Assembly: GCF_901827185.1 (NCBI RefSeq)
Contig: NZ_LR594671.1
Location: forward strand, 992,001-1,056,000
Reading direction: 5' to 3'
Length of the DNA: 64,000 nt
DNA from: Variovorax sp. PBL-E5
Lineage (GTDB): Bacteria > Pseudomonadota > Gammaproteobacteria > Burkholderiales > Burkholderiaceae_C
Shown here: positions 35,627 through 44,208 of the stretch, piece by piece
Position numbering within the stretch: the stretch's first letter is position 1
Layout: every line of letters begins with the position of its first letter
The notes under the pieces: model-generated
Database searches by the model: none
What the model saw: only the letters and a program-made list of their open reading frames with translations
Told to the model about the DNA's origin: nothing
Made by a program: the position numbers and the translations under genes

Positions 35627-35765
35627 ACAGGCGCGGCGCTTCTCGCGCAGGCGAAAGACTTGCCTGCAAATCGATGAAAAGCGCACGCCGCGCGGCTGCC
35701 GAAAACGCGCCGCAGGCGTACGATGGCACAAGCCGAACACACCATGTTCGATCCGGGCAAAGCTC

Positions 35766-36167
35766 ATGAAGACGCGTTTGGTACTGGGTGCGCATGCAGC
35801 GGCAGCCATGATCCTGACCTGCATTCCTGCGAGCGGCCAGAGCATGCAGCAGGCCGATTCGCCGATCGCCAGCGAGCAGCTGGAAAGCGACTACCGCGTG
35901 ATCGCCGCGCGCTGCGGGACACCGGCCTTCGAGAAAGCCTTCACCCGTCGTTCGAAGGCCGCCGTCGCCGCCGGCCTGGTCGTGAAGGGCCGGGATCCCG
36001 TCGCTGTCGAGAAGAACATCACCGCCCTGCGGCGCAACCCGATCGTGCTGGTGTCGGCGTCGGCCGATTGCCCTGCCCGCCTGGCCCAGCTGAACGAACT
36101 CCTGAAGAGCCGCAACGGCCTGATCAAGGCCGCGCATGAGCGAGGCGCTGCGCGAGGGTCCCGCTGA
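35766..36167 (+). CDS. Small secreted hypothetical protein
   Basis: A 133-residue protein with an N-terminal signal peptide (LVLGAHAAAAMILTCIPASG) and a mature part that is mostly charged helix. Cys pairs are possible between AARCGTPAF and SADCPARL. I recognise no family. Start ATG 35766 follows the dehydratase stop by 139 bp. It is convergent with the repeat-protein gene; the terminator hairpin of that gene lies just after its own stop and may serve both. Confidence 0.55.
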   Translation: MKTRLVLGAHAAAAMILTCIPASGQSMQQADSPIASEQLESDYRVIAARCGTPAFEKAFTRRSKAAVAAGLVVKGRDPVAVEKNITALRRNPIVLVSASADCPARLAQLNELLKSRNGLIKAAHERGAARGSR

Positions 36168-36171
36168 AACG

Positions 36172-36205
36172 AAAAAAAAACGGGCCATGCTCGGCGCATG
36201 GCCCG
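36172..36205 (-). terminator. Rho-independent terminator
   Basis: A perfect 10-bp stem (36181-36190 with 36196-36205, loop TCGGC). Read leftward it is followed by nine T (A9 at 36172-36180 on the plus strand), the classic form. It lies 21 bp beyond the stop of the leftward secreted repeat-protein gene and could also slow transcription from the left. Confidence 0.9.
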
Positions 36206-36226
36206 GTCCTTCGGGTGCCCGGCTGT

Positions 36227-36607
36227 TTACAGCGAGGCTTGGTTGAAGCCGCGCGCAGCGGCACGGGCCTCGGCGCGAACCGCGGCGCGGTCGACGTTGC
36301 TCGCCAGGATCGGCGCCACGCCAGCCGATGCGCCTTCCGCATACGGGTCGGCGCTGTGCGCGGCGGCGACGGCTTGCGAGCGGATCGTTGCGCGGTCGAC
36401 GTTGCTGGCCAGAACCGGCGCCACGCCAGCCGATGCGCCTTCCGCATACGGGTCGGCACTGTGCGCCGCGATCACGGCTTGCGAACTCACTTCGGCACGG
36501 CTGTTGGCCGAAACGAGGGGATGCACGCCCTCATAGGTTTCGGCTTGCGCACCGGCCACGGCGAGAAGCGAAAGGGCTGCGGCGGCGATGATCTTCGAGG
36601 TCTTCAT
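36227..36607 (-). CDS. Small secreted repeat protein (DUF4148-like)
   Basis: A 126-residue exported protein (signal peptide KIIAAAALSLLAVAGAQA). The mature part has a near-perfect 35-residue tandem repeat: residues 42-76 (SQAVIAAHSADPYAEGASAG...) and 77-111 (SQAVAAAHSADPYAEGASAG...), with a degenerate half repeat before it. The DNA copies are also nearly identical with a 105-bp period (around 36305-36514), pointing to recent duplication. ATG 36607 has AAGGA upstream. It resembles a group of small secreted proteins common in Comamonadaceae. It has its own strong terminator and probably its own regulated promoter (ACCTAG repeats upstream). Confidence 0.75.
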   Translation of the reverse strand: MKTSKIIAAAALSLLAVAGAQAETYEGVHPLVSANSRAEVSSQAVIAAHSADPYAEGASAGVAPVLASNVDRATIRSQAVAAAHSADPYAEGASAGVAPILASNVDRAAVRAEARAAARGFNQASL

Positions 36608-36751
36608 TTTCAATGTCCTTCAAATGCTTTTGGATGATTCGAACCGGTCTTGGGTGGGTCACCGTCCCTTCGGGGGCGGCCACCTCGCTCGGTGCCCTGT
36701 TCACCCAGATCCGCCGTGTGGCGGGTCTGTGGGTGAATTGTGCGCTGAGAA

Positions 36752-36770
36752 CTAGGTGAAAACCCTAGGT
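36752..36770 (-). promoter_or_regulatory. Direct repeat ACCTAG upstream of the secreted repeat-protein gene
   Basis: Read leftward, ACCTAG occurs twice with a 13-bp period (plus-strand CTAGGT at 36752-36757 and 36765-36770), about 150 bp upstream of ATG 36607; an AAACCCTAG recurs at 36817-36825. This may be a regulator site shared with the SMP-30 region, but I cannot name the regulator. Confidence 0.3.
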
Positions 36771-36897
36771 AAATCGAATCGCGGTGTTCATACGCAGGAA
36801 ACAATCGACCGAGGGCAAACCCTAGTCTGGGGGTCGATTCTTTGGTGGGAATGAGGAGGCGTGTCGGACAAGGCCGCGTCTTGGCGCGCCTTCGTCC

Positions 36898-37818
36898 TCA
36901 GCCGCCGAAGCGCGGCGCGGGCAAACCCGTGGCGTCGGTGCGAACGGCGAACAGGCCGCCGGCCTCCGGCTCGGCCTCGCGTTGCGCGGGCGTGAGATCG
37001 CTGGTCGCGCTGCTGATGAACAGCGTGCGCAGGTCCGGGCCGCCGAAGGCGCAATTGGTGATGTGGCGGGTGGGCAGCTTCACGCGGCACAGTTCGGCCG
37101 CGCTCACCGGGTCGTGGCAGCTCACGCAGGCGCCGCCCCAGTGCGCGATCCAGAGCCGGCCGGCGGCATCGGTGGTCATGCCGTCGGGCAGGCCGTCGCC
37201 GTGCGCGAAGCGCAGCCATTCGCGCTTGCCGCTCGGCGTTCCGGTCGCCATGTCGAAGTCGTAGGCGAAGACGCGGCCTCTCACCGTGTCGTTGAAGTAC
37301 ATCGTGCGGCCGTCGGCCGACCAGGTCGGGCCGTTGGTGACCGCGAAGCCGTCGTCGTGCCGGCTGCAGCGGCCGTCCGGATCGAAGCGATAGAGCGCAC
37401 CGGTCGGTGCCTTGCAGGCGAAGTCCATCGTGCCGCCCCAGAAGCGGCCCTTCGCATCGCACTTGCCGTCGTTGAAGCGGTTGGCCGTGCGCTCCGGTTC
37501 AGGCTCGAGCAGATACCGGGGCGGGACCTCGGCCGCGGCAGGATCGAACAGCGCGAAGCCGCGGCGCAGCGTGACGATCAGGCCCGGGTCGCCGGCGCGC
37601 TCGGCAACCGCCGAGATCTCCTCGTCGAAGCTCCAGCTGGTGCGCATGTCGCTCGCCGGATCGATGCGATGCAGCCGCCGCTCGAGGATGTCGACCCAGT
37701 ACAGCGCCTGCTCGCGCTGCGACCACAGCGTGCCCTCGCCGAGCGTGGCTGCGGCGGGCCAGATGCAACGGGGCGCTTCGAGAATCGACGGTGCAGATGA
37801 CGAGGGATTGGTGTTCAA
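36898..37818 (-). CDS. SMP-30/gluconolactonase-family sugar lactonase
   Basis: A 306-residue six-bladed propeller lactonase. Metal ligands are visible: Glu28 (LGEGTLW), Asn162 (TNGPTWSADG) and Asp212 (LPDGMTTDAAG), with the substrate-side RFNDGKCDAKGRFWGGT segment. It hydrolyses sugar-acid lactones, here probably L-arabino-1,4-lactone to L-arabinonate. The start is most likely TTG 37818, since GGAGA lies 7 bases upstream and no ATG or GTG is in the right place. Next to it on the same strand, and separated by a structured repeat, is the LysR regulator of the sugar operon. Confidence 0.88.
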   Translation of the reverse strand: MNTNPSSSAPSILEAPRCIWPAAATLGEGTLWSQREQALYWVDILERRLHRIDPASDMRTSWSFDEEISAVAERAGDPGLIVTLRRGFALFDPAAAEVPPRYLLEPEPERTANRFNDGKCDAKGRFWGGTMDFACKAPTGALYRFDPDGRCSRHDDGFAVTNGPTWSADGRTMYFNDTVRGRVFAYDFDMATGTPSGKREWLRFAHGDGLPDGMTTDAAGRLWIAHWGGACVSCHDPVSAAELCRVKLPTRHITNCAFGGPDLRTLFISSATSDLTPAQREAEPEAGGLFAVRTDATGLPAPRFGG

Positions 37819-37848
37819 GCAAGTCTCCTGGGGTATTTGTCCTTTGCG

Positions 37849-37940
37849 GGAAACACCGCGGATCTGGCTCTGCCAGTCCGCCGGTGTTGCCCCCTGCAAG
37901 GGGGTGCAGAGCCACACGAAGTGGGCGAGGCTGGGGGTGA
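37849..37940 (-). repeat. Structured intergenic repeat, copy B
   Basis: Second copy of the ~95-bp element, inverted relative to the window. It begins four bases beyond the TGA (37944-37946) of the leftward LysR gene and points the same way as that gene. The first hairpin has CCCCC/GGGGG arms (37900-37904 with 37890-37894). The second has CTGGC/GCCAG arms (37872-37876 with 37864-37868), both arms changed relative to CCGGC/GCCGG in copies A and C, which keeps the pairing. Confidence 0.8.
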
Positions 37941-37943
37941 GTT

Positions 37944-38906
37944 TCATACTTCTGGGTCTAGGCGGCGTCCGTAGGCCTTGAGGCTCGCGGCTTTGAGCGC
38001 CTTCATCATCACCTTCGCCGCGGGCGACAGCAACCGGTCCGTGCGCGTGATGATGCCGAACGCATCCATGTGGCAAGGCATCTCGAGCGGCAGCACGGCG
38101 ACGATGCCGTGCGACGCGTAGTAGTGGGCCACGTCGGTGGCCAGCACCGCGATCAGGTCGCTCTGCTGCAGCATGCGCGTGATGAACAGCAGCGCAGCCG
38201 TCTCGATCACGTTGATCGGCGGCTGCACGCCTTCTTCCTGGAACATCAGTTCGAAGCGGTGGCGCAGCACGCTGCCGGCCGGCGGCACGATCCAGCCGGC
38301 CGACACCACGTCGCGCAGGCCGAGCCCGCTCGTGCCGAGCAGCGGATGCCCGGGGCGCACCAGCGCGCAGACCGGCTCCTCGGTCAGCGCCTCGTAGCGC
38401 AGCTGCGACTTGTCGTGCTCGGCGAAGAGGCGTGCCACCAGGATGTCGAGCTTGCCTTGCTCGAGCCGTTCGAGCAGCACCGGGCTGGTCTCGATCTCGA
38501 GCGCGATGCGCAGCGTGGGCTGCTCGCGCTTGACCGCCGCCACCGCCGGCGGCAGCAGCGTGAGTCCGGGCGCGGTGATCGCCCCGACGTTGACCTGGCC
38601 GAAGCGCCCGGCCTTGAGCGCCGCGACCTCGTCATGCGCCTGGTTCAGGCTGGCGAGCGCGCCGCGCGCGTGGCGGATCATCGCCTCGCCATACCAGGTC
38701 GGCCGCATGCCGCGCGGATGGCGCTCGAACAGCGAGACCTCCAGCACATCCTCCAGGTCCTTGAGCAGCTTCGAGGCCGCCGGCTGCGTCATGTTCAGCA
38801 CCTGGGCCGCGCGGTGGATGTTGCCTTCCTCGGCGAGGGCCACGAGCAGCAGCAACTGCCGGGTCTTCAGACGCGCACGGATGAACCAGTGCGTGTAGTT
38901 GGTCAT
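37944..38906 (-). CDS. LysR-family regulator (GbpR-like)
   Basis: A 320-residue LysR regulator with the winged helix at about residues 12-75 (LLLLVALAEEGNIHRAAQ, then NMTQPAASKLLKDLED) and a GbpR-type effector domain (VNVGAITAPGLTLLPPAVAA, LDILVARLFAEHDKSQLRYE). GbpR-like proteins regulate sugar-binding-protein operons. The start ATG 38906 is behind AGGAAA. It is divergent from the aldehyde dehydrogenase gene, and a TCCAA-N7-TTGGA dyad lies between, overlapping the candidate promoter. It probably controls the sugar transport and catabolism operon to its right, in response to the sugar or its acid. Confidence 0.93.
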   Translation of the reverse strand: MTNYTHWFIRARLKTRQLLLLVALAEEGNIHRAAQVLNMTQPAASKLLKDLEDVLEVSLFERHPRGMRPTWYGEAMIRHARGALASLNQAHDEVAALKAGRFGQVNVGAITAPGLTLLPPAVAAVKREQPTLRIALEIETSPVLLERLEQGKLDILVARLFAEHDKSQLRYEALTEEPVCALVRPGHPLLGTSGLGLRDVVSAGWIVPPAGSVLRHRFELMFQEEGVQPPINVIETAALLFITRMLQQSDLIAVLATDVAHYYASHGIVAVLPLEMPCHMDAFGIITRTDRLLSPAAKVMMKALKAASLKAYGRRLDPEV

Positions 38907-38943
38907 GGGGTTTTCCTGAATGCGGTTTTCGATATCGATTCGA

Positions 38944-38985
38944 TCCAAAGAATGATTGGAAAGATATAGGTGCGATTCCTACACT
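38944..38985 (+). promoter_or_regulatory. LysR box overlapping the promoter of the sugar operon
   Basis: A perfect dyad TCCAA (38944-38948)-N7-TTGGA (38956-38960) has the T-N11-A-type layout of LysR boxes. Its right arm is also the candidate -35 (TTGGAA, 38956-38961); an 18-bp spacer leads to TACACT (38980-38985) as -10. Transcription would start about 38991-38993, almost on the TTG start codon of the dehydrogenase gene. Confidence 0.55.
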
Positions 38986-38994
38986 CGCCGCACC

Positions 38995-40446
38995 TTGAAG
39001 CGCAGTGACCTCCAGCAGAACGCCCGGCAGTACATCAACGGCCGCTGGGAGACCGGCGTGACCACCGGCATCAGCGAGAACCCCTCCGACACGCGCGAGG
39101 TGGTGGCCGAGTACGCACGTGCCGACCGCAGCCAGACCGAGCTTGCGATCCGCGCGGCCGTCGATGCCTTCGCGCACTGGAGCCTGAGCACGCCGCAGCG
39201 GCGCGCCGACGTGCTCGATCGCATCGGCGGCGAGATCCTCGCGCGTTGCGACGCGCTGGGCGCGCTGCTGGCCCGCGAGGAGGGCAAGACGCTGGCCGAA
39301 GCCGTCGGCGAAGCCACCCGCGCAGGACAGATCTTCAAGTTCTTCGCCGGCGAGGCCCTGCGCGGCGGCGGCGAGATCCTGGCCTCGGTGCGGCCCGGCG
39401 TGCAGGTCGACGTCACGCGCGAACCGGTCGGCGTGGTCGGCCTCATCACGCCCTGGAACTTCCCGCTCGCCATCCCGGCCTGGAAGATCGCGCCGGCCCT
39501 CGCGCACGGCAACAGCGTGGTGTTCAAGCCGGCCGAACTGGTCCCGGCTTGCGGCTGGGCGCTGGCCGAGATCATCAGCCGCGCCGGCTTGCCGGCCGGC
39601 ACCTTCAACCTCGTGATGGGCAGCGGCCGCGAGGTCGGGCAGACGATCGTCGACAGCCCGCTGGTCGATGCCATCAGCTTCACCGGCTCGGTCGCCACCG
39701 GCGAGCGCATCCTGCAGGCCGCGGCGGCACGGCGCGCCAAGGTGCAGCTCGAGATGGGCGGCAAGAATCCGCTGGTGGTGCTGGCCGATGCCGACCTCGA
39801 CCGCGCGGTCGATTGCGCGCTGCAGGGCGCGTACTTCTCGACCGGCCAGCGCTGCACCGCATCGAGCCGGCTGATCGTCGAGGCGCCGGTGCACGATGCC
39901 TTCGTCGTCCGCCTTCGCCATCGGCTCGCCGCACTCAAGGTCGGCCATGCGCTGGAGCGCGGCATCGACATCGGCCCGGTGGTCGACCGCCGGCAGCTCG
40001 AACAGAACCAGGCCTGGCTCGCGATCGCGAACGACGAAGGCGCCGAGCACGTCTGTGGCGGCGAGTTGATCGAGCGGCCGACGCCCGGCCACTACATGAA
40101 TCCTGCGCTGTTCCTCGCGCGGCCGGAGCACCGCGTGGCGCGCGAAGAGATCTTCGGCCCGATCGCCTGCGTACTGCGCGCCGACGACTATGCGCATGCG
40201 CTGGCGCTCGCCAACGACACGCCCTTCGGCCTCTGCGCCGGCATCTGCACCAGCTCGCTGGCGCAGGCCACCCACTTCAAGCGCCATGCCCGGGTCGGCA
40301 TGACGATGGTCAACCTGCCCACCGCCGGCGTCGACTACCACGTGCCCTTCGGCGGGCGCCGCGCATCGAGCTACGGACCGCGCGAGCAGGGCCGCCACGC
40401 GGCGGAGTTCTACACCACCGTCAAGACCGGCTACGTGCTGGCCTGA
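38995..40446 (+). CDS. Aldehyde dehydrogenase (2-oxoglutarate semialdehyde dehydrogenase)
   Basis: A 483-residue NAD(P)-dependent aldehyde dehydrogenase. The proton-relay Asn155 is in ITPWNFPLAIP, the cofactor loop FTGSVATGERI is near 229-239, general base Glu253 is in LEMGGKNP and nucleophile Cys287 is in STGQRCTAS. In the non-phosphorylative pentose pathway this enzyme turns 2-oxoglutarate semialdehyde into 2-oxoglutarate, and the operon context supports that role. The start is probably TTG 38995, since the promoter-like sequence overlaps any earlier start; the mRNA would then be nearly leaderless. The ABC binding-protein gene follows after 48 bp. Confidence 0.9.
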   Translation: MKRSDLQQNARQYINGRWETGVTTGISENPSDTREVVAEYARADRSQTELAIRAAVDAFAHWSLSTPQRRADVLDRIGGEILARCDALGALLAREEGKTLAEAVGEATRAGQIFKFFAGEALRGGGEILASVRPGVQVDVTREPVGVVGLITPWNFPLAIPAWKIAPALAHGNSVVFKPAELVPACGWALAEIISRAGLPAGTFNLVMGSGREVGQTIVDSPLVDAISFTGSVATGERILQAAAARRAKVQLEMGGKNPLVVLADADLDRAVDCALQGAYFSTGQRCTASSRLIVEAPVHDAFVVRLRHRLAALKVGHALERGIDIGPVVDRRQLEQNQAWLAIANDEGAEHVCGGELIERPTPGHYMNPALFLARPEHRVAREEIFGPIACVLRADDYAHALALANDTPFGLCAGICTSSLAQATHFKRHARVGMTMVNLPTAGVDYHVPFGGRRASSYGPREQGRHAAEFYTTVKTGYVLA

Positions 40447-40494
40447 GCGCAGGTGCCGCACCGGAGTTTTTCACCACGCCAACCAGGAGACACC

Positions 40495-41460
40495 ATGAAA
40501 CTGAACCGTCGCACTCTCACCGTGGCGCTCGCCAGCGCCTCGCTGTCCTCGCTGCTGCCGGCCACGGCCTTCGCGCAGAAGAAGCTGGTCCTGGGTTTTG
40601 CCCAGGTCGGCGCCGAAAGCGAATGGCGCACCGCCAACACCGAGTCGATCAAGTCCTCGGCCCAGGACGCGGGCATCGAGCTCAAGTTCTCCGATGCGCA
40701 GCAGAAGCAGGAGAACCAGATCAAGGCGATCCGTTCGTACATCGCGCAGAAGGTCGACGTGATCGCGTTCTCGCCGGTGGTCGAATCGGGCTGGGAACCG
40801 GTGCTGCGCGAAGCCAAGGCCGCGAAGATTCCCGTGGTGCTGACCGACCGCTCGGTGGACACCAAGGACGACTCGCTCTACGTCACCTTCATGGGCTCCG
40901 ACTTCATCGAGGAAGGGCGCAAGGCCGGCCGCTGGCTGGTCGAGAAGATGAAGGACCAGAAGGGCGACGTCAACATCGTCGAGCTGCAGGGCACGGTGGG
41001 CTCGGCGCCGGCGATCGACCGCAAGAAGGGCTTCGAGGAAATCATCAAGTCCGATCCGAAGTTCAAGATCATCCGCTCGCAGACCGGCGACTTCACGCGC
41101 GCCAAGGGCAAGGAGGTGATGGAAGCTTTCTTGAAAGCCGACGGCAAGAAGATCAACGTGCTCTTCGCGCACAACGACGACATGGCGATCGGCGCCATCC
41201 AGGCCATCGAGGAAGCGGGCCTGAAGCCGGCCAAGGACATCGTGATCATCTCGATCGACGGCGTGAAGGGCGCGTTCGAGGCCATGATGGCCGGCAAGCT
41301 CAATGTCTCGGTCGAATGCAGCCCGCTGCTCGGGCCGCAGCTGATGAGTGCGGTGAAGGACATCAAGGCCGGCAAGACCTTGCCCAAGCGCATCGTGACC
41401 GTCGAAAGCATCTTCCCCATGGAAGTGGCGGCGGCTGAGTTCCCGAAGCGCAAATATTGA
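40495..41460 (+). CDS. ytfQ: Sugar ABC transporter substrate-binding protein (YtfQ-like)
   Basis: A 321-residue periplasmic sugar-binding protein of the LacI/RbsB fold with a signal peptide ending FAQ. The start of the mature part, [20 protein letters not shown], is characteristic of YtfQ, the galactofuranose/arabinose-type binding protein, and [20 protein letters not shown] and [19 protein letters not shown] follow. Its transporter partners (YtfR, YtfT, YjfF) are encoded at 45424-49048, beyond the ChvE-GguAB genes, so the two systems are interleaved in one transcription direction. Start ATG 40495 is preceded by AGGAGA. Confidence 0.9.
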   Translation: MKLNRRTLTVALASASLSSLLPATAFAQKKLVLGFAQVGAESEWRTANTESIKSSAQDAGIELKFSDAQQKQENQIKAIRSYIAQKVDVIAFSPVVESGWEPVLREAKAAKIPVVLTDRSVDTKDDSLYVTFMGSDFIEEGRKAGRWLVEKMKDQKGDVNIVELQGTVGSAPAIDRKKGFEEIIKSDPKFKIIRSQTGDFTRAKGKEVMEAFLKADGKKINVLFAHNDDMAIGAIQAIEEAGLKPAKDIVIISIDGVKGAFEAMMAGKLNVSVECSPLLGPQLMSAVKDIKAGKTLPKRIVTVESIFPMEVAAAEFPKRKY

Positions 41461-41461
41461 G

Positions 41462-41560
41462 CACACCCCCAGGCTTGCCCACTTCGTGTGGCCGCCAACC
41501 CCCTTGCAGGGGGCAACACCAGCGGACCGGCAAAGCCGGATCCGCGGTGTTCCTGGAACT
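41462..41560 (+). repeat. Structured intergenic repeat, copy C
   Basis: Third copy of the ~95-bp element, in the gap between the ytfQ-like and chvE-like genes and in their direction. It starts one base after the TGA of ytfQ. Hairpin 1: CCCCC 41499-41503 / GGGGG 41509-41513. Hairpin 2: CCGGC 41527-41531 / GCCGG 41535-41539. It would be transcribed within the operon. Confidence 0.8.
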
Positions 41561-41581
41561 GAATACAACGGAGACTCTTCA

Positions 41582-42652
41582 ATGAAACGCAACTTCCTCA
41601 AGACCCTGCTCGCTGGCGCCGCGTTCGCGCTGATCGGCCTCGCGCCGCCGGCCCAGGCCCAGGACAAGGGTCTCATCGCCATCTCGATGCCGACCAAGTC
41701 GTCGGCGCGCTGGATCGCCGACGGCGCCAACATGGTCAAGGACTTCCAGGCCAAGGGCTACAAGACCGATCTGCAGTACGCCGACGACGACATCCCCAAC
41801 CAGTTGGCGCAGATCGAGAACATGGTGACCAAGGGCTCGAAGGTGCTGGTGATCGCCGCCATCGACGGCACCACCCTGTCGGACGTGCTGCAGAAGGCGG
41901 CCGACAAGGGCGTCAAGGTGATCGCCTACGACCGGCTGATCAGGGGCTCGAAGAACGTCGACTACTACGCCACCTTCGACAACTTCCAGGTCGGCGTGCT
42001 GCAGGCCGGCTACATCGAGAACGCGCTCAAGCTCAAGGAAGGCAAGGGCCCGTTCAACATCGAGCTGTTCGGCGGATCGCCGGACGACAACAACGCCTTC
42101 TTCTTCTACAACGGCGCGATGTCGGTGTTGAAGCCCTACCTCGACAGCGGCAAGCTGGTGGTGCGCAGCAAGCAGATGGGCATGGACAAGGTCTCGACCC
42201 TGCGCTGGGACGGCGCGGTGGCGCAGGCGCGCATGGACAACCTGCTGTCGGCCTACTACACCAAGGACCACGTCGATGCCGTGCTGTCGCCCTATGACGG
42301 GCTGTCGATCGGCATCATCTCGTCGTTGAAAGGCGTAGGCTACGGCTCGCCGCAGCAGCCGATGCCGGTGGTGACCGGGCAGGATGCCGAAGTGCCGTCG
42401 ATCAAGTCGATCCTGAAGAAGGAGCAGACTTCGACCGTGTTCAAGGACACGCGCGAACTCGCCAAGGTCACGGTGAACATGGTGGACGCGATGCTGGCCG
42501 GCAAGCAGCCCGAGGTGAACGACACCAAGACCTACAACAACGGCGTCAAGATCGTGCCCTCGTACCTGCTCAAGCCGGTGAGCGTCGATGCCTCGAACTG
42601 GAAGCAGGTGCTGGTCGACAGCGGCTATTACAAGGACAGCCAGTTCAAGTAG
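41582..42652 (+). CDS. chvE: Multiple-sugar-binding periplasmic protein (ChvE-like)
   Basis: A 356-residue periplasmic sugar-binding protein. After the signal peptide (PPAQAQ) comes [20 protein letters not shown], then [39 protein letters not shown] and [17 protein letters not shown], all of the ChvE/XylF subgroup. ChvE-GguAB systems take up arabinose, galactose, xylose and similar monosaccharides. It starts at ATG 41582 behind GGAGA, just after repeat copy C, and leads straight into gguA (11 bp). Confidence 0.92.
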   Translation: MKRNFLKTLLAGAAFALIGLAPPAQAQDKGLIAISMPTKSSARWIADGANMVKDFQAKGYKTDLQYADDDIPNQLAQIENMVTKGSKVLVIAAIDGTTLSDVLQKAADKGVKVIAYDRLIRGSKNVDYYATFDNFQVGVLQAGYIENALKLKEGKGPFNIELFGGSPDDNNAFFFYNGAMSVLKPYLDSGKLVVRSKQMGMDKVSTLRWDGAVAQARMDNLLSAYYTKDHVDAVLSPYDGLSIGIISSLKGVGYGSPQQPMPVVTGQDAEVPSIKSILKKEQTSTVFKDTRELAKVTVNMVDAMLAGKQPEVNDTKTYNNGVKIVPSYLLKPVSVDASNWKQVLVDSGYYKDSQFK

Positions 42653-42663
42653 AAGGAGACAGG

Positions 42664-44208
42664 GTGCAGGACGTCATTCTGGAGATGCGCGGCATCACCA
42701 AGACCTTCCCCGGCGTGAACGCGCTGGACAACGTCAACCTCGCGGTGCGCGCCGGCGAGATCCACGCGGTGGTCGGCGAGAACGGCGCCGGCAAGTCCAC
42801 GCTGATGAAGGTGCTGAGCGGCGTCTACCCCTGCGACTCCTATGCGGGCGAGATCCATTTCGAAGGCGAGCTGCGCCGCTTCAGGGGCATCGCCGACAGC
42901 GAGAAGATCGGCATCATCATCATCCACCAGGAGCTGGCGCTGGTGCCGCTGCTCTCGATCGCCGAGAACATCTTCCTCGGCAACGAGACGGCCAAGGGCG
43001 GCGTGATCGACTGGTTCGCCGCCTATGCGAAGACGCGCGCGCTGCTGGCCAAGGTCGGGCTGCGCGAGCCGCCGACGGCGCTGGTCACGCACCTGGGTGT
43101 CGGCAAGCAGCAGCTGGTCGAGATCGCGAAAGCACTGTCGAAGGAGGTCAAGCTCCTGATCCTCGACGAGCCGACCGCGAGCCTCAACGAGAGCGACAGC
43201 GATGCGCTGCTGGCGCTCTTGCTCGAACTCAAGGCGCAGGGCATCGCATCGATCCTGATCTCGCACAAGCTCAACGAGATCGCCAAGGTGGCCGACTCGA
43301 TCACCGTGCTGCGCGACGGCGCGACGGTGGAAACCATGGACTGCCGCGGCGAAGGCGTCAGCGAGGACCGCATCATCCGCGGCATGGTGGGCCGCGACAT
43401 GGCGCACCGCTATCCGCAGCGCACGCCGAAGATCGGCGAGACCGTGTTCGAGGTGCGCGACTGGCGCGTGCACCATGCGCAGCACGCCGATCGCGAGACG
43501 ATCAAGGGCGTGAATCTGCATGTGCGGCGCGGCGAGATCGTCGGCATCGCCGGCCTGATGGGCGCCGGCCGCACCGAGTTCGCGATGAGCGTGTTCGGCC
43601 GCGCCTGGGGCCAGCGCATCAGCGGCTCGGTGTGGATGCACGGCAAGGAGGTCGACGTCTCGACCATCCGCCGCGCCATCGACCACGGCATCGCCTACGT
43701 CACCGAGGACCGCAAGAGCCTGGGCCTGCTGCTGGACGAGGACATCCGCAAGAACGTGACATTGGCCAACCTCGCCGCGGTGTCCGACGGCGGCGTGATC
43801 GACGAGGGCCGCGAGTTCAAGGTCGCCCAGGACTATCGGCGCATGCTCAACATCCGTTCCGCCGGCGTGCAGCAGCAGGTGGTCAATCTGTCGGGCGGCA
43901 ATCAGCAGAAGGTGGTGCTGGGCAAGTGGCTGTTCGCGCGGCCCGAACTGCTCATGCTCGACGAGCCGACGCGCGGCATCGATGTCGGCGCCAAGTACGA
44001 GATCTACACGCTCATCGACCAGCTCGCGAGCGAAGGCAAGGGCATTCTCATGATCTCATCCGAACTGCCCGAACTGCTCGGGATGTGCGACCGCATCTAC
44101 GTGATGAACGAAGGGCGCTTCGTGGCCGAGTTTCCGGCGGCACAAGCATCGCAGGAAAAGATCATGCGCGTCATCGTCGCCTCGGGGAGTTCTGTCCATG
44201 CAGCGTGA
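42664..44208 (+). CDS. gguA: Sugar ABC transporter ATP-binding protein (GguA/MmsA)
   Basis: A 514-residue tandem-ATPase subunit for monosaccharide import. The first cassette has Walker [15 protein letters not shown] and [15 protein letters not shown]; the second has a non-canonical Walker A ([14 protein letters not shown]) as usual for this family, and an intact signature [14 protein letters not shown] with [16 protein letters not shown]. It starts at GTG 42664 behind AAGGAG. It overlaps gguB by 11 bp. It is the ATPase for the ChvE-type system. Confidence 0.93.
   Translation: MQDVILEMRGITKTFPGVNALDNVNLAVRAGEIHAVVGENGAGKSTLMKVLSGVYPCDSYAGEIHFEGELRRFRGIADSEKIGIIIIHQELALVPLLSIAENIFLGNETAKGGVIDWFAAYAKTRALLAKVGLREPPTALVTHLGVGKQQLVEIAKALSKEVKLLILDEPTASLNESDSDALLALLLELKAQGIASILISHKLNEIAKVADSITVLRDGATVETMDCRGEGVSEDRIIRGMVGRDMAHRYPQRTPKIGETVFEVRDWRVHHAQHADRETIKGVNLHVRRGEIVGIAGLMGAGRTEFAMSVFGRAWGQRISGSVWMHGKEVDVSTIRRAIDHGIAYVTEDRKSLGLLLDEDIRKNVTLANLAAVSDGGVIDEGREFKVAQDYRRMLNIRSAGVQQQVVNLSGGNQQKVVLGKWLFARPELLMLDEPTRGIDVGAKYEIYTLIDQLASEGKGILMISSELPELLGMCDRIYVMNEGRFVAEFPAAQASQEKIMRVIVASGSSVHAA

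Noticed and set aside
42664..44208. Non-canonical second Walker A in GguA as a sign of decay
   Set aside because: The altered loop in the C-terminal cassette is normal for this family of sugar-import ATPases.
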